Notes under the pieces: generated by a model
The model's input: only the letters and a program-made list of their open reading frames with translations
Told to the model about the DNA's origin: nothing
Databases searched by the model: none
Shown here: one piece after another, positions 32,870 through 41,317 of the stretch
Layout: every line of letters begins with the position of its first letter
Numbering within the stretch: position 1 is the first letter of the stretch
Made by a program: the position numbers and the translations under genes
Source of the DNA: Calditrichia bacterium
Lineage (GTDB): Bacteria; Calditrichota; Calditrichia; RBG-13-44-9; J075
Direction: 5' to 3'
Length of the DNA: 64,000 nucleotides
Assembly (NCBI GenBank): GCA_028284905.1
Contig: JANQQU010000035.1
Span: forward strand, 112,193-176,192

Positions 32870-33903
32870 AACGATATGAGTTCTTTTCTGTAATAGTTCC
32901 CTCCTATAATCGTGAAGATGAAATTCGGGCATTACTGGACTCCTTTAGCAAGCTGAACTTTCCCCGGGAAAGATACGAGTTGATCATCGCTGATGATGGT
33001 TCTAGCGACGGCACCGCGAGTTATGTAAAATCCTTCCAGGCAGATGCGCCGTTCGAATTACATTTTTATCCACAGGAAAACCAGGGCCCTGGTGCCGCCC
33101 GCAATATGGGAATGACGAAAGCGCGGGGCGATTTTTTTATCTTTATCGATTCCGATTGCACCGTCGATCCCGGCTGGTTAAAAGCGATAGACGACGACTT
33201 GCAGGCGGAAGCTGCCGATGCCTTTGGCGGGCCGGATTCCTACCGGAAAGATTTTCCTCCACTCTTAAAAGCAATTAACTATTCGATGACTTCTTTTATT
33301 ACCACTGGCGGCATTAGGGGGCATAAAAAGAAGCGGCTGGGGAAGTATTATCCGCGTAGCTTTAACATGGGTTTATCCCGGTCTGTTTACGAAAAAATTG
33401 GCGGCTTCGGGAAGTTGCGCCATGGGCAGGATATTGAGTTCAGCTATCGCATTATTGAAAGCGGGGCAAAAGTAGTGTTAATCGAAGATGCGATTGTCTT
33501 TCACAAACGCCGCACCTCTATCCGAAAGTTTTACCGGCAGGTTTTTAATTGGGGCATTGCGCGCATTAACCTCTATAAAATTGATGAAAAGATGCTGGAG
33601 TTGGTGCATGCCTTACCGGCACTGGCGACATTGGCCTTGCTGCTACTCGTTTTGGTGAGTGTTTTGTTTCCGGTTATATGGGGAATTTCGAAGTGGCTGT
33701 TTGTTGCTGGTATTGCCGTGCTGCTGCTGTCCGGTATTCATGCCATGATGCAATACGGTAATATTCAAATGCTCTACCTGGTGCCGCTGGTAATGCCGAT
33801 TCAGATTATTGGATATGGGCTGGGGTTTATCACTGCATATGTTTCCCGGGTGATTTTTGGGCGGGGAGAGTTTACCGGATTTACGAAACGCTATTATAAG
33901 TGA
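32866..33903 (+). CDS. GT2 family glycosyltransferase with C-terminal membrane helices
   Basis: The catalytic domain shows VIVPSYNREDEIRALLDSF, IIADDGSSDGTASYV, PGAARNMGMTKARGD, FIFIDSDCTVDPGW and the acceptor-site GGFGKLRHGQDIEFSYRI. Three or four C-terminal transmembrane helices follow (ALPALATLALLLLVLVSVLF onward). It overlaps the preceding glycosyltransferase by 4 bp (ATGA). The two probably act in one glycan pathway; substrate unknown. Confidence 0.9.
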   Translation: MKRYEFFSVIVPSYNREDEIRALLDSFSKLNFPRERYELIIADDGSSDGTASYVKSFQADAPFELHFYPQENQGPGAARNMGMTKARGDFFIFIDSDCTVDPGWLKAIDDDLQAEAADAFGGPDSYRKDFPPLLKAINYSMTSFITTGGIRGHKKKRLGKYYPRSFNMGLSRSVYEKIGGFGKLRHGQDIEFSYRIIESGAKVVLIEDAIVFHKRRTSIRKFYRQVFNWGIARINLYKIDEKMLELVHALPALATLALLLLVLVSVLFPVIWGISKWLFVAGIAVLLLSGIHAMMQYGNIQMLYLVPLVMPIQIIGYGLGFITAYVSRVIFGRGEFTGFTKRYYK

Positions 33904-33915
33904 TGCAATAAAATT

Positions 33916-33943
33916 TGCTGGTGAAAATAATGGTTCACCAGCA
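33916..33943. terminator. Hairpin between convergent genes, possible terminator
   Basis: A 10-bp perfect stem (TGCTGGTGAA / TTCACCAGCA) with an 8-nt loop. Only GTGATGTTTTC follows on the plus strand, so termination strength is uncertain. Confidence 0.45.
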
Positions 33944-33999
33944 GTGATGTTTTCAAAAAAAATATATTCTCATCTTTCTAACAAGAATTGGAAACGGAT

Positions 34000-34866
34000 T
34001 TAAAAATTAAACTTTCCGTTATCGTTCTTCGCTTCCGAATCCGGGAGAATTTTCTCAATCACATCCCAGTGCTCAACAATTTTACTATTCTCAATTCTGA
34101 AAATATCGTAGAACGCTACTTTCTCTTTCATGAAAATGCCTTCGGATACAGAGAGGACAAAACTACCTTCTCCCAGAATGATATGATTTTTTTCATAGAC
34201 CATCGGCATACCAGCTTCCGCCAATGCCGCGAGCGCTTCGCCAAGTGCGGCCAGACCGTCCTTTACGCCCGGGTTATGCTGATGATATTTTTCGGTCGAG
34301 ATGTAGTCGGTAATTTTATTCGGGTTCGCGCCCATTAAAATGTCATCAACAAAATTTTTGATAAACGTTTTGTTCGCGTCCGTTTTATCCAGGTCTGTTG
34401 CTTCGGTAGGGCCATCGATCTGACTGCGACCGGATGCTGTTTCAGTCACTTTTTCCTGCAAATTGTCCCAATGCTCAACAATGCGGCCATCTTCGAAACG
34501 AAAAATATCAATGCCGATTTTCGGGCCGAAAAAGTCGTAGTCCGTATGGGCAAAAACATAATCCCCATCTGCAAAAACCCGCACGGTATTGACCTTCGCG
34601 CCGCCCTGCGGAAGCTGTTGTAAGAGAGCGCCAAAGCCGGCCAGGCCATCACCCACTGCTTGATTGTGCTGAATATATTTATCCGGATTAATGTATGCTA
34701 CCGGCTCGCTGGCACCGGTTTCGATGCTTTTTAAAAGTGCCACCACTTTTTGTTTATTAGATGTTTCCATTTCAGTGCCTTTCTCTGTTTGCAATTCACT
34801 ATTTCCTTGTTGGCCGCAGGCGTTTAAAAATATTGCGAGCAGCAGGATTACGATTAATTTTTTCAT
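34000..34866 (-). CDS. Lipoprotein with tandem SnoaL-like (NTF2-fold) domains
   Basis: AAGGAG precedes the ATG at 34866 by 5 nt. A lipobox (LLLAIFLNAC) is followed by two copies of a SnoaL-like domain: INPDKYIQHNQAVGDGLAGF...DIFRFEDGRIVEHWD and ISTEKYHQHNPGVKDGLAAL...DIFRIENSKIVEHWD. Both keep the H-N and the EHWD ends found in predicted SnoaL-like polyketide-cyclase proteins. The duplication inside one lipoprotein is unusual. The substrate is unknown. It lies downstream of an AraC regulator and near another single-domain member. Confidence 0.85.
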   Translation of the reverse strand: MKKLIVILLLAIFLNACGQQGNSELQTEKGTEMETSNKQKVVALLKSIETGASEPVAYINPDKYIQHNQAVGDGLAGFGALLQQLPQGGAKVNTVRVFADGDYVFAHTDYDFFGPKIGIDIFRFEDGRIVEHWDNLQEKVTETASGRSQIDGPTEATDLDKTDANKTFIKNFVDDILMGANPNKITDYISTEKYHQHNPGVKDGLAALGEALAALAEAGMPMVYEKNHIILGEGSFVLSVSEGIFMKEKVAFYDIFRIENSKIVEHWDVIEKILPDSEAKNDNGKFNF

Positions 34867-34975
34867 AGCATCTCCTTCCATAAAAAGTTGTGCTATTAAA
34901 TTAATCCGCGAAAAGGCGTTGGAAAGGTAACTTTGCGCCTTTGTATGATACATTTACGCAAATGACAGTTGGGCG

Positions 34976-35839
34976 CTAATATTGTGCCCGGAATTCAGCC
35001 GGAGTGGTATCGGTATGTTTGCGAAAATATTTTATGAAGTTGGTGGGCTCTTCGTAACCAAGTTCGTAGGCAATTTCTTTCACTGACTGATTACTATGCA
35101 CTAACAATCGTTTAGCTTCCAGCAAAATGCGTTCATCAATTATTTGTTTGGGCGTTTTCCCCAATAAGGTTGTCGTCGCCTTGTGTAGCTGCTTTTCAGA
35201 AATAGCCAGGTCCGTAGCATATTTATTAACCGACTTTTCTGTCCGAAAGTTTTGCGAAAGCAAGGCTTTAAATGAGAGAAGATTATCGAGATGCACACTT
35301 GGTTTCAGTTCCTGGAAACCTTGTTTACGCAATTCACGTTCAGCCTGTAACAAAAAGATATGCAGCATATTGTGGAGTATATGATATTGAGCGGTATCCG
35401 GATGCCGCTGGTATTCCGTTTCCATAGCATTCAGTATTATGCTTAAATCGGAAGTCTGCGGATCAATGTTGATTGTGGCAGTCTTATATAAATCACTGAA
35501 TAACATACTGGCGTGCAAAAACTGCGAATCCTGATCATTTTTGCAAAAAAAGCTGTTGGTAAATAAAACCGCCTTCCCATGGTAGCGGCCATTTTTATCG
35601 AAGAGATTTACTGAATTATGCGGTATTAGAATAATCGAATTATCTTTTACTTCCATCGGTTCAAAGTCGACAAAATGAGTGCCTTTGCCTTGTTCAATCC
35701 AGATAATGTGGTAGAATTGCGCTCTATGAGGAACAGTCATTAAGCCTTTGGAAGAATCAAAAATCTCTGCTAAATCCAAAATTTCAAATTCCAGTTTAAG
35801 ACCATCTTTAAAATGATACTTCTTTATAATCTCTGTCAT
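34976..35839 (-). CDS. AraC-family transcriptional regulator
   Basis: An N-terminal cupin-like domain (PHRAQFYHIIWIEQGKGTHFV, ILIPHNSVNLF) precedes a C-terminal AraC HTH pair (YATDLAISEKQLHKATTTLL, SVKEIAYELGYEEPTNFIKYFRKHTDTTPAEF). The ATG at 35839 is preferred to a GTG at 35863. It sits between the two SnoaL-like genes on the same strand and may control them. Confidence 0.92.
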   Translation of the reverse strand: MTEIIKKYHFKDGLKLEFEILDLAEIFDSSKGLMTVPHRAQFYHIIWIEQGKGTHFVDFEPMEVKDNSIILIPHNSVNLFDKNGRYHGKAVLFTNSFFCKNDQDSQFLHASMLFSDLYKTATINIDPQTSDLSIILNAMETEYQRHPDTAQYHILHNMLHIFLLQAERELRKQGFQELKPSVHLDNLLSFKALLSQNFRTEKSVNKYATDLAISEKQLHKATTTLLGKTPKQIIDERILLEAKRLLVHSNQSVKEIAYELGYEEPTNFIKYFRKHTDTTPAEFRAQY

Positions 35840-35922
35840 TTTAAACTTGAAGTTCTCTACCACTTTATCAAATTTTTAAAAGTGGCATCAAAAGAGTGGT
35901 TGGCGGTAAAAAATTTGTGCTG

Positions 35923-36282
35923 TTATTCGTTCGGTATCGGCAAATTATGCATCCTTAAAAAGGAAAGCTTATCCCAGTAACCTCTCTGGAAAACAATTTT
36001 CCCATTGATGACATGAAAAAAGCCACATCCTCTGAGGCCTAAAGGATCTTTCCATTCGAGAATCGCCCATTCCCCATCCTCAAAAACATTCTCTATTATA
36101 CAGGTCATCTCTGCTTGCGAAAATTCAGTTGCGAACATTTTCCTGATCGCTTCTTTACCTTCCACCGGCGCGTTGGCAACTTGATGATTGATTGCATTTT
36201 CGGCATAGAAATCGGCAATTAGATTCGCATCCCCTTTATTAAATGCATCTACCCATTCAAAGATTAACGCTTTTGGATTCAT
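35923..36282 (-). CDS. Nuclear transport factor 2 / SnoaL-like protein
   Basis: This 119-residue single-domain protein starts at the ATG preceded by AGGAGG with 8 nt spacing. Motifs: WVDAFNKGDANLIADFYAEN, AINHQVANAPVEGKEAI, GKIVFQRGYWDKLSF. The fold is typical of small ester or steroid-type isomerase-like enzymes; no substrate can be assigned. It lies 47 bp after the Fur-family gene on the same strand. Confidence 0.88.
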   Translation of the reverse strand: MNPKALIFEWVDAFNKGDANLIADFYAENAINHQVANAPVEGKEAIRKMFATEFSQAEMTCIIENVFEDGEWAILEWKDPLGLRGCGFFHVINGKIVFQRGYWDKLSFLRMHNLPIPNE

Positions 36283-36329
36283 AGTTAATACCTCCTGAAA
36301 TGTCTGACAAGGGAAGTAAAAAGATGAGA

Positions 36330-36761
36330 TCAATTCATTTCGTTACACTCTTTGCAAACACCTTCTGCTTCCAGTGAAATTCGGTTTAGAAGGTAGCCGG
36401 AGGGCAGTTCCAGTGTGGGCATATTCATGATATTCAGGCAGAAGATATTTCCGCACTGCTCACATGTGAAATGCAGGTGTTCGTCATGATGCTCCTGAGA
36501 GGTGCAAGAGGTGTCCGCGCATACCGCATATTTATTGATGTTGCTGTTATCCGGTACTTTATGGATCAGCCCCTGTTGCTCAAAACGTTCCAGGGTGCGA
36601 TAGATGGTTACCCGGTCGCACTGATTGTCGAGCAGCTTTTCGATGTCGGCATGGGAAAGGGCATAGCCCGATGAAATAAAAAGGTCCAGGATCGTCTTCC
36701 GGATAGCCGTCGGGCGAATGCTGTGATTGCGTAATTTTTCGTCGGTCATAGTCGTTGTCAT
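36330..36761 (-). CDS. Fur-family metalloregulator, probably Zur-like
   Basis: The 143-residue protein has the Fur winged-helix domain (RPTAIRKTILDLFISSGYAL, CDRVTIYRTLERFEQQGLIHKV) and the zinc site CEQCGNIFC with a C-terminal CKEC. The histidine-rich EHHDEHLHFTC segment is the regulatory metal site. The divergent merC-type gene carries two 7-1-7 palindromes on its promoter, the usual geometry of Fur-family operators, making zinc or a similar metal the likely signal. Start could be 36749. Confidence 0.93.
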   Translation of the reverse strand: MTTTMTDEKLRNHSIRPTAIRKTILDLFISSGYALSHADIEKLLDNQCDRVTIYRTLERFEQQGLIHKVPDNSNINKYAVCADTSCTSQEHHDEHLHFTCEQCGNIFCLNIMNMPTLELPSGYLLNRISLEAEGVCKECNEMN

Positions 36762-36790
36762 ACAAAAGTCACATTGTTTAATTCGAATGC

Positions 36791-36819
36791 ATAATACAAT
36801 GCCTGCCGGGGTAAATCAA
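36791..36819 (-). promoter_or_regulatory. Predicted promoter of the Fur-family gene
   Basis: On the minus strand TTGATT (36819-36814), 17 nt, TATTAT (36796-36791). Confidence 0.6.
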
Positions 36820-36835
36820 GTTACCAGAAATTTTT

Positions 36836-36850
36836 TGCAACCTGGTTGCA
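36836..36850 (+). promoter_or_regulatory. Fur/Zur-type operator 1 (perfect 7-1-7 palindrome)
   Basis: TGCAACC-T-GGTTGCA is a perfect inverted repeat. It overlaps the -35 (TTGCAT, 36846-36851) of the merC-type gene promoter. Confidence 0.7.
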
Positions 36851-36874
36851 TTTCATTTGTGCATACCATATATT
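36846..36874 (+). promoter_or_regulatory. Predicted promoter of the merC-type gene
   Basis: TTGCAT at 36846, 17 nt, TATATT at 36869. The start would be near 36881, inside operator 2. Confidence 0.65.
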
Positions 36875-36890
36875 TGCAACTGAATTGCAA
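36874..36890 (+). promoter_or_regulatory. Fur/Zur-type operator 2
   Basis: TTGCAACTGAATTGCAA repeats the TTGCAA half-sites of operator 1 with one imperfect position, at the predicted transcription start of the merC-type gene. Confidence 0.62.
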
Positions 36891-36931
36891 GGATGATATA
36901 AAAAGTCTTTAATTTTAGTAAGGAATTGATT

Positions 36932-37342
36932 GTGAAAAACCTGAGTTACTTTGCCGAAAAATTTAATCTTGATAAATTTGGTATTTCCGCTTCTCTCTTA
37001 TGTGCCATCCATTGTGCTTTTATGCCGCTTCTGTTACCCCTGGCGGCCATGCTGGGATTAGGCTTTCTTTGGGAGCCAGCATTTGAGATTGCGATGATTC
37101 TCCTCGCTTTGGCTGTTGGCGCTATTTCGATTACCAGCGGCTACCTGAATGTTCACCGCAATATTTATCCCTACATCTTTCTGGTAAGCGGCATTGCTAT
37201 GATTATTGCTACCAAATTATTTTTCGATCATCATTTCGAGCCGGTGTTGTTACCGATTGGCGCACTGTTAATTGTCGCCTCACACTGGTTTAACTATCGC
37301 TTACATCAGCAATATGCCGTAAAGAGCTGCGCTGCTCATTAA
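36932..37342 (+). CDS. MerC-domain membrane protein
   Basis: A GTG start at 36932 is preferred since AAGGA lies 7 nt upstream. The 136-residue protein has four transmembrane helices and the MerC metal-binding cysteine segment SASLLCAIHCAFMPLLLPL. Histidines occur in loops (FFDHHFEP) and the C terminus ends CAAH. MerC proteins import heavy metals; in Bacteroidota relatives such genes adjoin Fur-family regulators and are thought to serve zinc. A possible hairpin terminator follows. Confidence 0.88.
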   Translation: MKNLSYFAEKFNLDKFGISASLLCAIHCAFMPLLLPLAAMLGLGFLWEPAFEIAMILLALAVGAISITSGYLNVHRNIYPYIFLVSGIAMIIATKLFFDHHFEPVLLPIGALLIVASHWFNYRLHQQYAVKSCAAH

Positions 37343-37379
37343 TCTCGGTAGTAAACGAACATTTCTTAAAATCTTCGCC

Positions 37380-37404
37380 GCCTTCGGATGATTACACCGA
37401 AGGC
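37380..37404 (+). terminator. Possible terminator of the merC-type gene
   Basis: GCCTTCGG / CCGAAGGC form a perfect 8-bp stem, followed only by TTTCC. A second hairpin (GCATTTGC / GCAAATGC) lies at 37419-37444. Confidence 0.45.
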
Positions 37405-37516
37405 TTTCCGCATACAATGCATTTGCAATAGTTAGGGCAAATGCTTATCTTCATTCCTTCCAATGGTATAACAACAATACATCAGATTCGCAGAAGGTTT
37501 TTCGGAGCAGCATGGT

Positions 37517-38392
37517 ATGAGATTTGAAAAACTGATGGCTTTATTGCTGGAAGCTTTCACATCGACTTTCAGTCAATTGGCCGGTATTTTAGGTATCTTT
37601 TTTATTTTCGGATCCATCCTCTATTTGCTGGAACGAATGACGACAATCTCTTTTATAAAAAGCATAGGCTGGCGGGGTATCTTATTCACTGCCTGGCTGG
37701 GGACGCCAATCCATGAATTTGGTCACGCTTTATTTTGTTACCTCTTTGGCCATAAGGTAACCGAAATTCAGTTCTACAAACCGGATAAATACACCGGCAT
37801 TTTGGGGTATGTCAGCCATGTGTATAATAAGAACAACATCATTCACCAGATCGGCAATTTTTTTATCGGGGCAGCGCCGTTGATTATTGGCAGCATTGTT
37901 ATGTACCTGGCATTATACCTGTTGGTGCCCAATGCGGAGCGCGTCATCGGAGAAGCGATCCGCCGCTCTCATCATTTTTCTGTCACGAAAAACGTGTTGA
38001 CCCAGTTTGAAGTATTCTTTAGCACCGGCATTGAAACATTGCGACTATTATTTACCCGGGCAAATCTCGATCGCTGGCAATTCTGGTTGTTCATATACAT
38101 CTCCCTGTGTATCGCGTCTCATATTGCGCCCAGTCCGGCGGATATGAAGCGGGTGTGGGCCGGTTTGCTGGCAATTATCGGGGTAATGCTGGTGATAAAT
38201 TTTGTCGCCCTTCTCTCCGGGGTGAACATCACTAATACTGTCCTTTCCATTAACTATTACCTCGGTATTGGCGTGGCATTGTTTATTTTTGCGACGATCA
38301 TTTCATTTGCGAATTTCCTGGCCTGGTATCTGCTGCTTTCTATTTATGCCCGCCTGTTTCGCGGTACCTGGATAAATCCCTTTACGATCTGA
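37517..38392 (+). CDS. Polytopic membrane protein with HExxH motif, M50-like putative metalloprotease
   Basis: This 291-residue protein has about six transmembrane helices. One carries WLGTPIHEFGHALFCYLFGH, where H66-E67-F-G-H70 fits the HExxH zinc site placed within a membrane helix, as in M50 site-2 proteases. The second metal-ligand motif (LDG) of M50 enzymes is not evident; GNFFIGAAPLIIG occupies about that place. Protease activity is therefore uncertain. CGGAGC precedes the ATG. The TPR-CHAT gene follows after 43 bp, so the two may be cotranscribed. Confidence 0.65.
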   Translation: MRFEKLMALLLEAFTSTFSQLAGILGIFFIFGSILYLLERMTTISFIKSIGWRGILFTAWLGTPIHEFGHALFCYLFGHKVTEIQFYKPDKYTGILGYVSHVYNKNNIIHQIGNFFIGAAPLIIGSIVMYLALYLLVPNAERVIGEAIRRSHHFSVTKNVLTQFEVFFSTGIETLRLLFTRANLDRWQFWLFIYISLCIASHIAPSPADMKRVWAGLLAIIGVMLVINFVALLSGVNITNTVLSINYYLGIGVALFIFATIISFANFLAWYLLLSIYARLFRGTWINPFTI

Positions 38393-38435
38393 TTCACTGC
38401 TTGCTGACTATTCCCGGAGTGAAGAGGAGAACAAT

Positions 38436-41276
38436 TTGCTAAAACGGTCTTTCCCATATCGCTTTTCCTGCTGCTTTCCCGGCGCACTTTGCCTGTTAGT
38501 GCTGTTGCTCCAGGGAAGCATCCAGGCCGGTGTGGCGGATACGGCGGCTGCCAATGAGATTTATCAACGGGGATTAAGCGCGCGAAGCAATGGCGATTAT
38601 GAGAAATCCGCTGCCGATTTATTGCAGGCCGGCAATATCTATGCTGCATTTTTGAAGGATGGCGATGATGTAAAAATTAGGGAAAGATATCTGCATAGCC
38701 AAAACTTACTGGGCAGCAATTGGCGCATTCTCGGGGAAATAAAACGGTCGGAGCGGATACTGCAGGATGCCCTGCGCTACGGGCAAACTCATTTTTCCGC
38801 GGAACATCCAGGGATTGCCCGCAGTCATCACCAGCTAGGCAGCCTCTACTATGTCTGGGGAGATGAAGCCCGCTCCCTGCATCACTACAATAAGGCGTTG
38901 GAAATCCGGCGAAAAACACTGGGGGAAAATCATCCCCATGTGGGGGCGGTATACCATAATATCGGTTTGATATACGATGAACAGGGAGACTATAACCGGG
39001 CACTTTCCTATTACACCCAATCCCTGAATATCGATCGGCAGGCAAAAGGGGAAACACATAGCGATATTGCTGCAAGTTATCATAATATTGGTAGCGTGTA
39101 TCAGCAGAAAAAACAATATGATACTGCGCTGGAATATTATCAGAAAGCCATCCGGATATGGGAAGCAGTGCTGCCGGCCGAACATCCGCATATTGCCATG
39201 AGTTACCACAACATCGGTGTCGCCTATCAGGTGAAAGGGGATGTGCATGCTGCACTGCAATACCATGAAAAAGCATTGGGGCTGCTGCAGGTCAATCTGG
39301 GGGAAATGCATCTGGAAACCGCGAATGTCTATGGCAGCCTTGGTGATGATTACATGGCACTGGATGACCCGCCCAGGGCGATGAACTATTACCGAAAAGC
39401 GCTGGGAATTTACCAGTCCATACTCGGTGCCAATCACCCCTCCGTTGCATTAACCTACGAAAAGATCGGAGAAATTCATGCGGCCCTTCAGCAACAGATG
39501 GCCGCGCTGGGATATTATCAAAAAGCGTTGGTCATTCTGGTGGACGGCTTTGATGATAACACCATCAGCAGTAATCCATCGCTGGAGGAAATCAAGAACG
39601 ATTACAGTGTTGTTCGGGCATTAACATTAAAAGCGCGGGCATTACGGGAGCAAGCGTTTCAGACAACCGCTGCGGATGGCAAAAGCTGGTTAAACCAGTC
39701 ACTCGAAACCTATCGTTTACTTTCCGGACTGATCGACCGGATTCGGACCGGTTACAAGGAAAAGGACTCCAAGCTTTTTCTGACGAATGAAAGTGCGGAG
39801 ATCTACGAAGAAGCAGTGCTTACCGCCTTCTATCTGCATGGCATTAGCGGCAATAGAGATTATTTGACTGCCGGATTTGAATTTGCGGAAAAGAATCGGG
39901 CTGCCGTTCTGCTCGCTGCCATGCAGGAAGTACGGGCCCGGCAGTTTTCCGGTATCCCGGACTCTTTGCTGGTTCAGGAAAAATCACTGAAAAATGCCTT
40001 AAGCTTTTACGATCGGCAGATTGCTGAAGGAACGGATAGCACTCGCCTGGCGGATTGGCAGCAGGAAATGTTTCGGCTGAACGAAGAGTATCGCAGTTTT
40101 ATTGGCGCGTTGGAGAGAAATTATCCGGACTATCATCGCCTGAAATATGGTATAAATAACGCCAGTATCGCCGACGTTCAGGAACGCCTCGGTGCAGATG
40201 AAATGCTCTTGGAGTATGTCGTCAGCGATGAAGATATTTTCATCTTTATAATTTCAGCAACAGATGTCGATTGGATCAAGTTGGAAAAGCCAGCGCTCTT
40301 GACGCAGCGCGTGCGGCAAATGCAATTTGGGCTGACGACCAACGACTATTTCATCTATACCCGTTATGCCCGCCAGTTGTATGAGGTCTTGCTGGCACCG
40401 ATCGCCGGGCAGATTGCCGGAAAATCTCTGATCATCGTGCCGGATAACATTCTCTACCTGATTCCTTTCGAGGCGCTGCTGAGTGAAGATATTTCCCGGG
40501 AACAGCGTGATTTTGCCAACCTATCTTATCTTGACCGGACGCATCAGATTCGCTACAGTTATTCGGCAACAATTTTCAGCAAGCCTTCCTGGCAGGCGCC
40601 CGCAGAAACAAAATTTATTGGATATGCACCGTTTGCCCGCGATATGGGTAATCCTCTAATTACCAGCGAAGATCTGTTTGCCGGTATTGCCCCGGCCCGA
40701 AAATCGATGTCTCCATTGCCCGACAGCAAACGGGAGATTCAGCAGATCCAGGAGTTATTCAATGCCAATCAATTCTCCGCCGATATTCTTTTTGAAAAAG
40801 CGGCCAATGAATTGCATTTGAAAAATGAACAGCTGGCGAATTACCGCTATGTCCACCTGGCGACGCATGCGACTGTCGATGCTGCTTCTCCCCAACTTTC
40901 CGCCATCTATCTCGCCGGGGAAGATAGCGGAGAAGAAGATGGCGCACTGTACGCAGGCGAAATTTATCAGCTGCATTTAAATGCGGACCTGGTGGTGTTG
41001 AGTGCCTGCGAAACCGGCAGCGGGCAATTGTTGCGCGGAGAAGGAATTGTCGGGATGACCCGGGGATTTTTTTATGCCGGTGCAAAGAATGTTTTGGTTT
41101 CCCTCTGGCCGGTGAATGACCGATCGACCGCTTATTTGATGATCGAATTTTACCGGGAAATGCTTGCCGGCAAGCCGAAAGCAACTGCCTTACAACAAGC
41201 AAAAAAGAATTTGCGAGAAAATAAGCGCTTTTCGTCTCCCTTTTATTGGTCACCGTTCGTGTTAATCGGACGGTAA
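38436..41276 (+). CDS. Secreted TPR-CHAT caspase-like protease
   Basis: GAGGAGA precedes a TTG start. A signal peptide (ALCLLVLLLQGSIQAG) leads to ~8 TPR_12 repeats of ~42 residues with the recurring YHNIG(x)xY(x)xxGD pattern (YHNIGLIYDEQGDYNRAL, YHNIGSVYQQKKQYDTAL, YHNIGVAYQVKGDVHAAL). A helical linker follows. The C-terminal CHAT domain keeps the catalytic His (YVHLATHA) and Cys (VVLSACETGSG), then VLVSLWPVND and FYWSPFVLIG. CHAT domains are caspase-clan proteases; here it is exported, so the targets should be periplasmic or outside the cell. The FecR-domain gene starts 41 bp later. Confidence 0.93.
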   Translation: MLKRSFPYRFSCCFPGALCLLVLLLQGSIQAGVADTAAANEIYQRGLSARSNGDYEKSAADLLQAGNIYAAFLKDGDDVKIRERYLHSQNLLGSNWRILGEIKRSERILQDALRYGQTHFSAEHPGIARSHHQLGSLYYVWGDEARSLHHYNKALEIRRKTLGENHPHVGAVYHNIGLIYDEQGDYNRALSYYTQSLNIDRQAKGETHSDIAASYHNIGSVYQQKKQYDTALEYYQKAIRIWEAVLPAEHPHIAMSYHNIGVAYQVKGDVHAALQYHEKALGLLQVNLGEMHLETANVYGSLGDDYMALDDPPRAMNYYRKALGIYQSILGANHPSVALTYEKIGEIHAALQQQMAALGYYQKALVILVDGFDDNTISSNPSLEEIKNDYSVVRALTLKARALREQAFQTTAADGKSWLNQSLETYRLLSGLIDRIRTGYKEKDSKLFLTNESAEIYEEAVLTAFYLHGISGNRDYLTAGFEFAEKNRAAVLLAAMQEVRARQFSGIPDSLLVQEKSLKNALSFYDRQIAEGTDSTRLADWQQEMFRLNEEYRSFIGALERNYPDYHRLKYGINNASIADVQERLGADEMLLEYVVSDEDIFIFIISATDVDWIKLEKPALLTQRVRQMQFGLTTNDYFIYTRYARQLYEVLLAPIAGQIAGKSLIIVPDNILYLIPFEALLSEDISREQRDFANLSYLDRTHQIRYSYSATIFSKPSWQAPAETKFIGYAPFARDMGNPLITSEDLFAGIAPARKSMSPLPDSKREIQQIQELFNANQFSADILFEKAANELHLKNEQLANYRYVHLATHATVDAASPQLSAIYLAGEDSGEEDGALYAGEIYQLHLNADLVVLSACETGSGQLLRGEGIVGMTRGFFYAGAKNVLVSLWPVNDRSTAYLMIEFYREMLAGKPKATALQQAKKNLRENKRFSSPFYWSPFVLIGR

Positions 41277-41317
41277 CTTTAGCAATGATCATAGTTTATC
41301 AGACAGGAGTCGACGAC

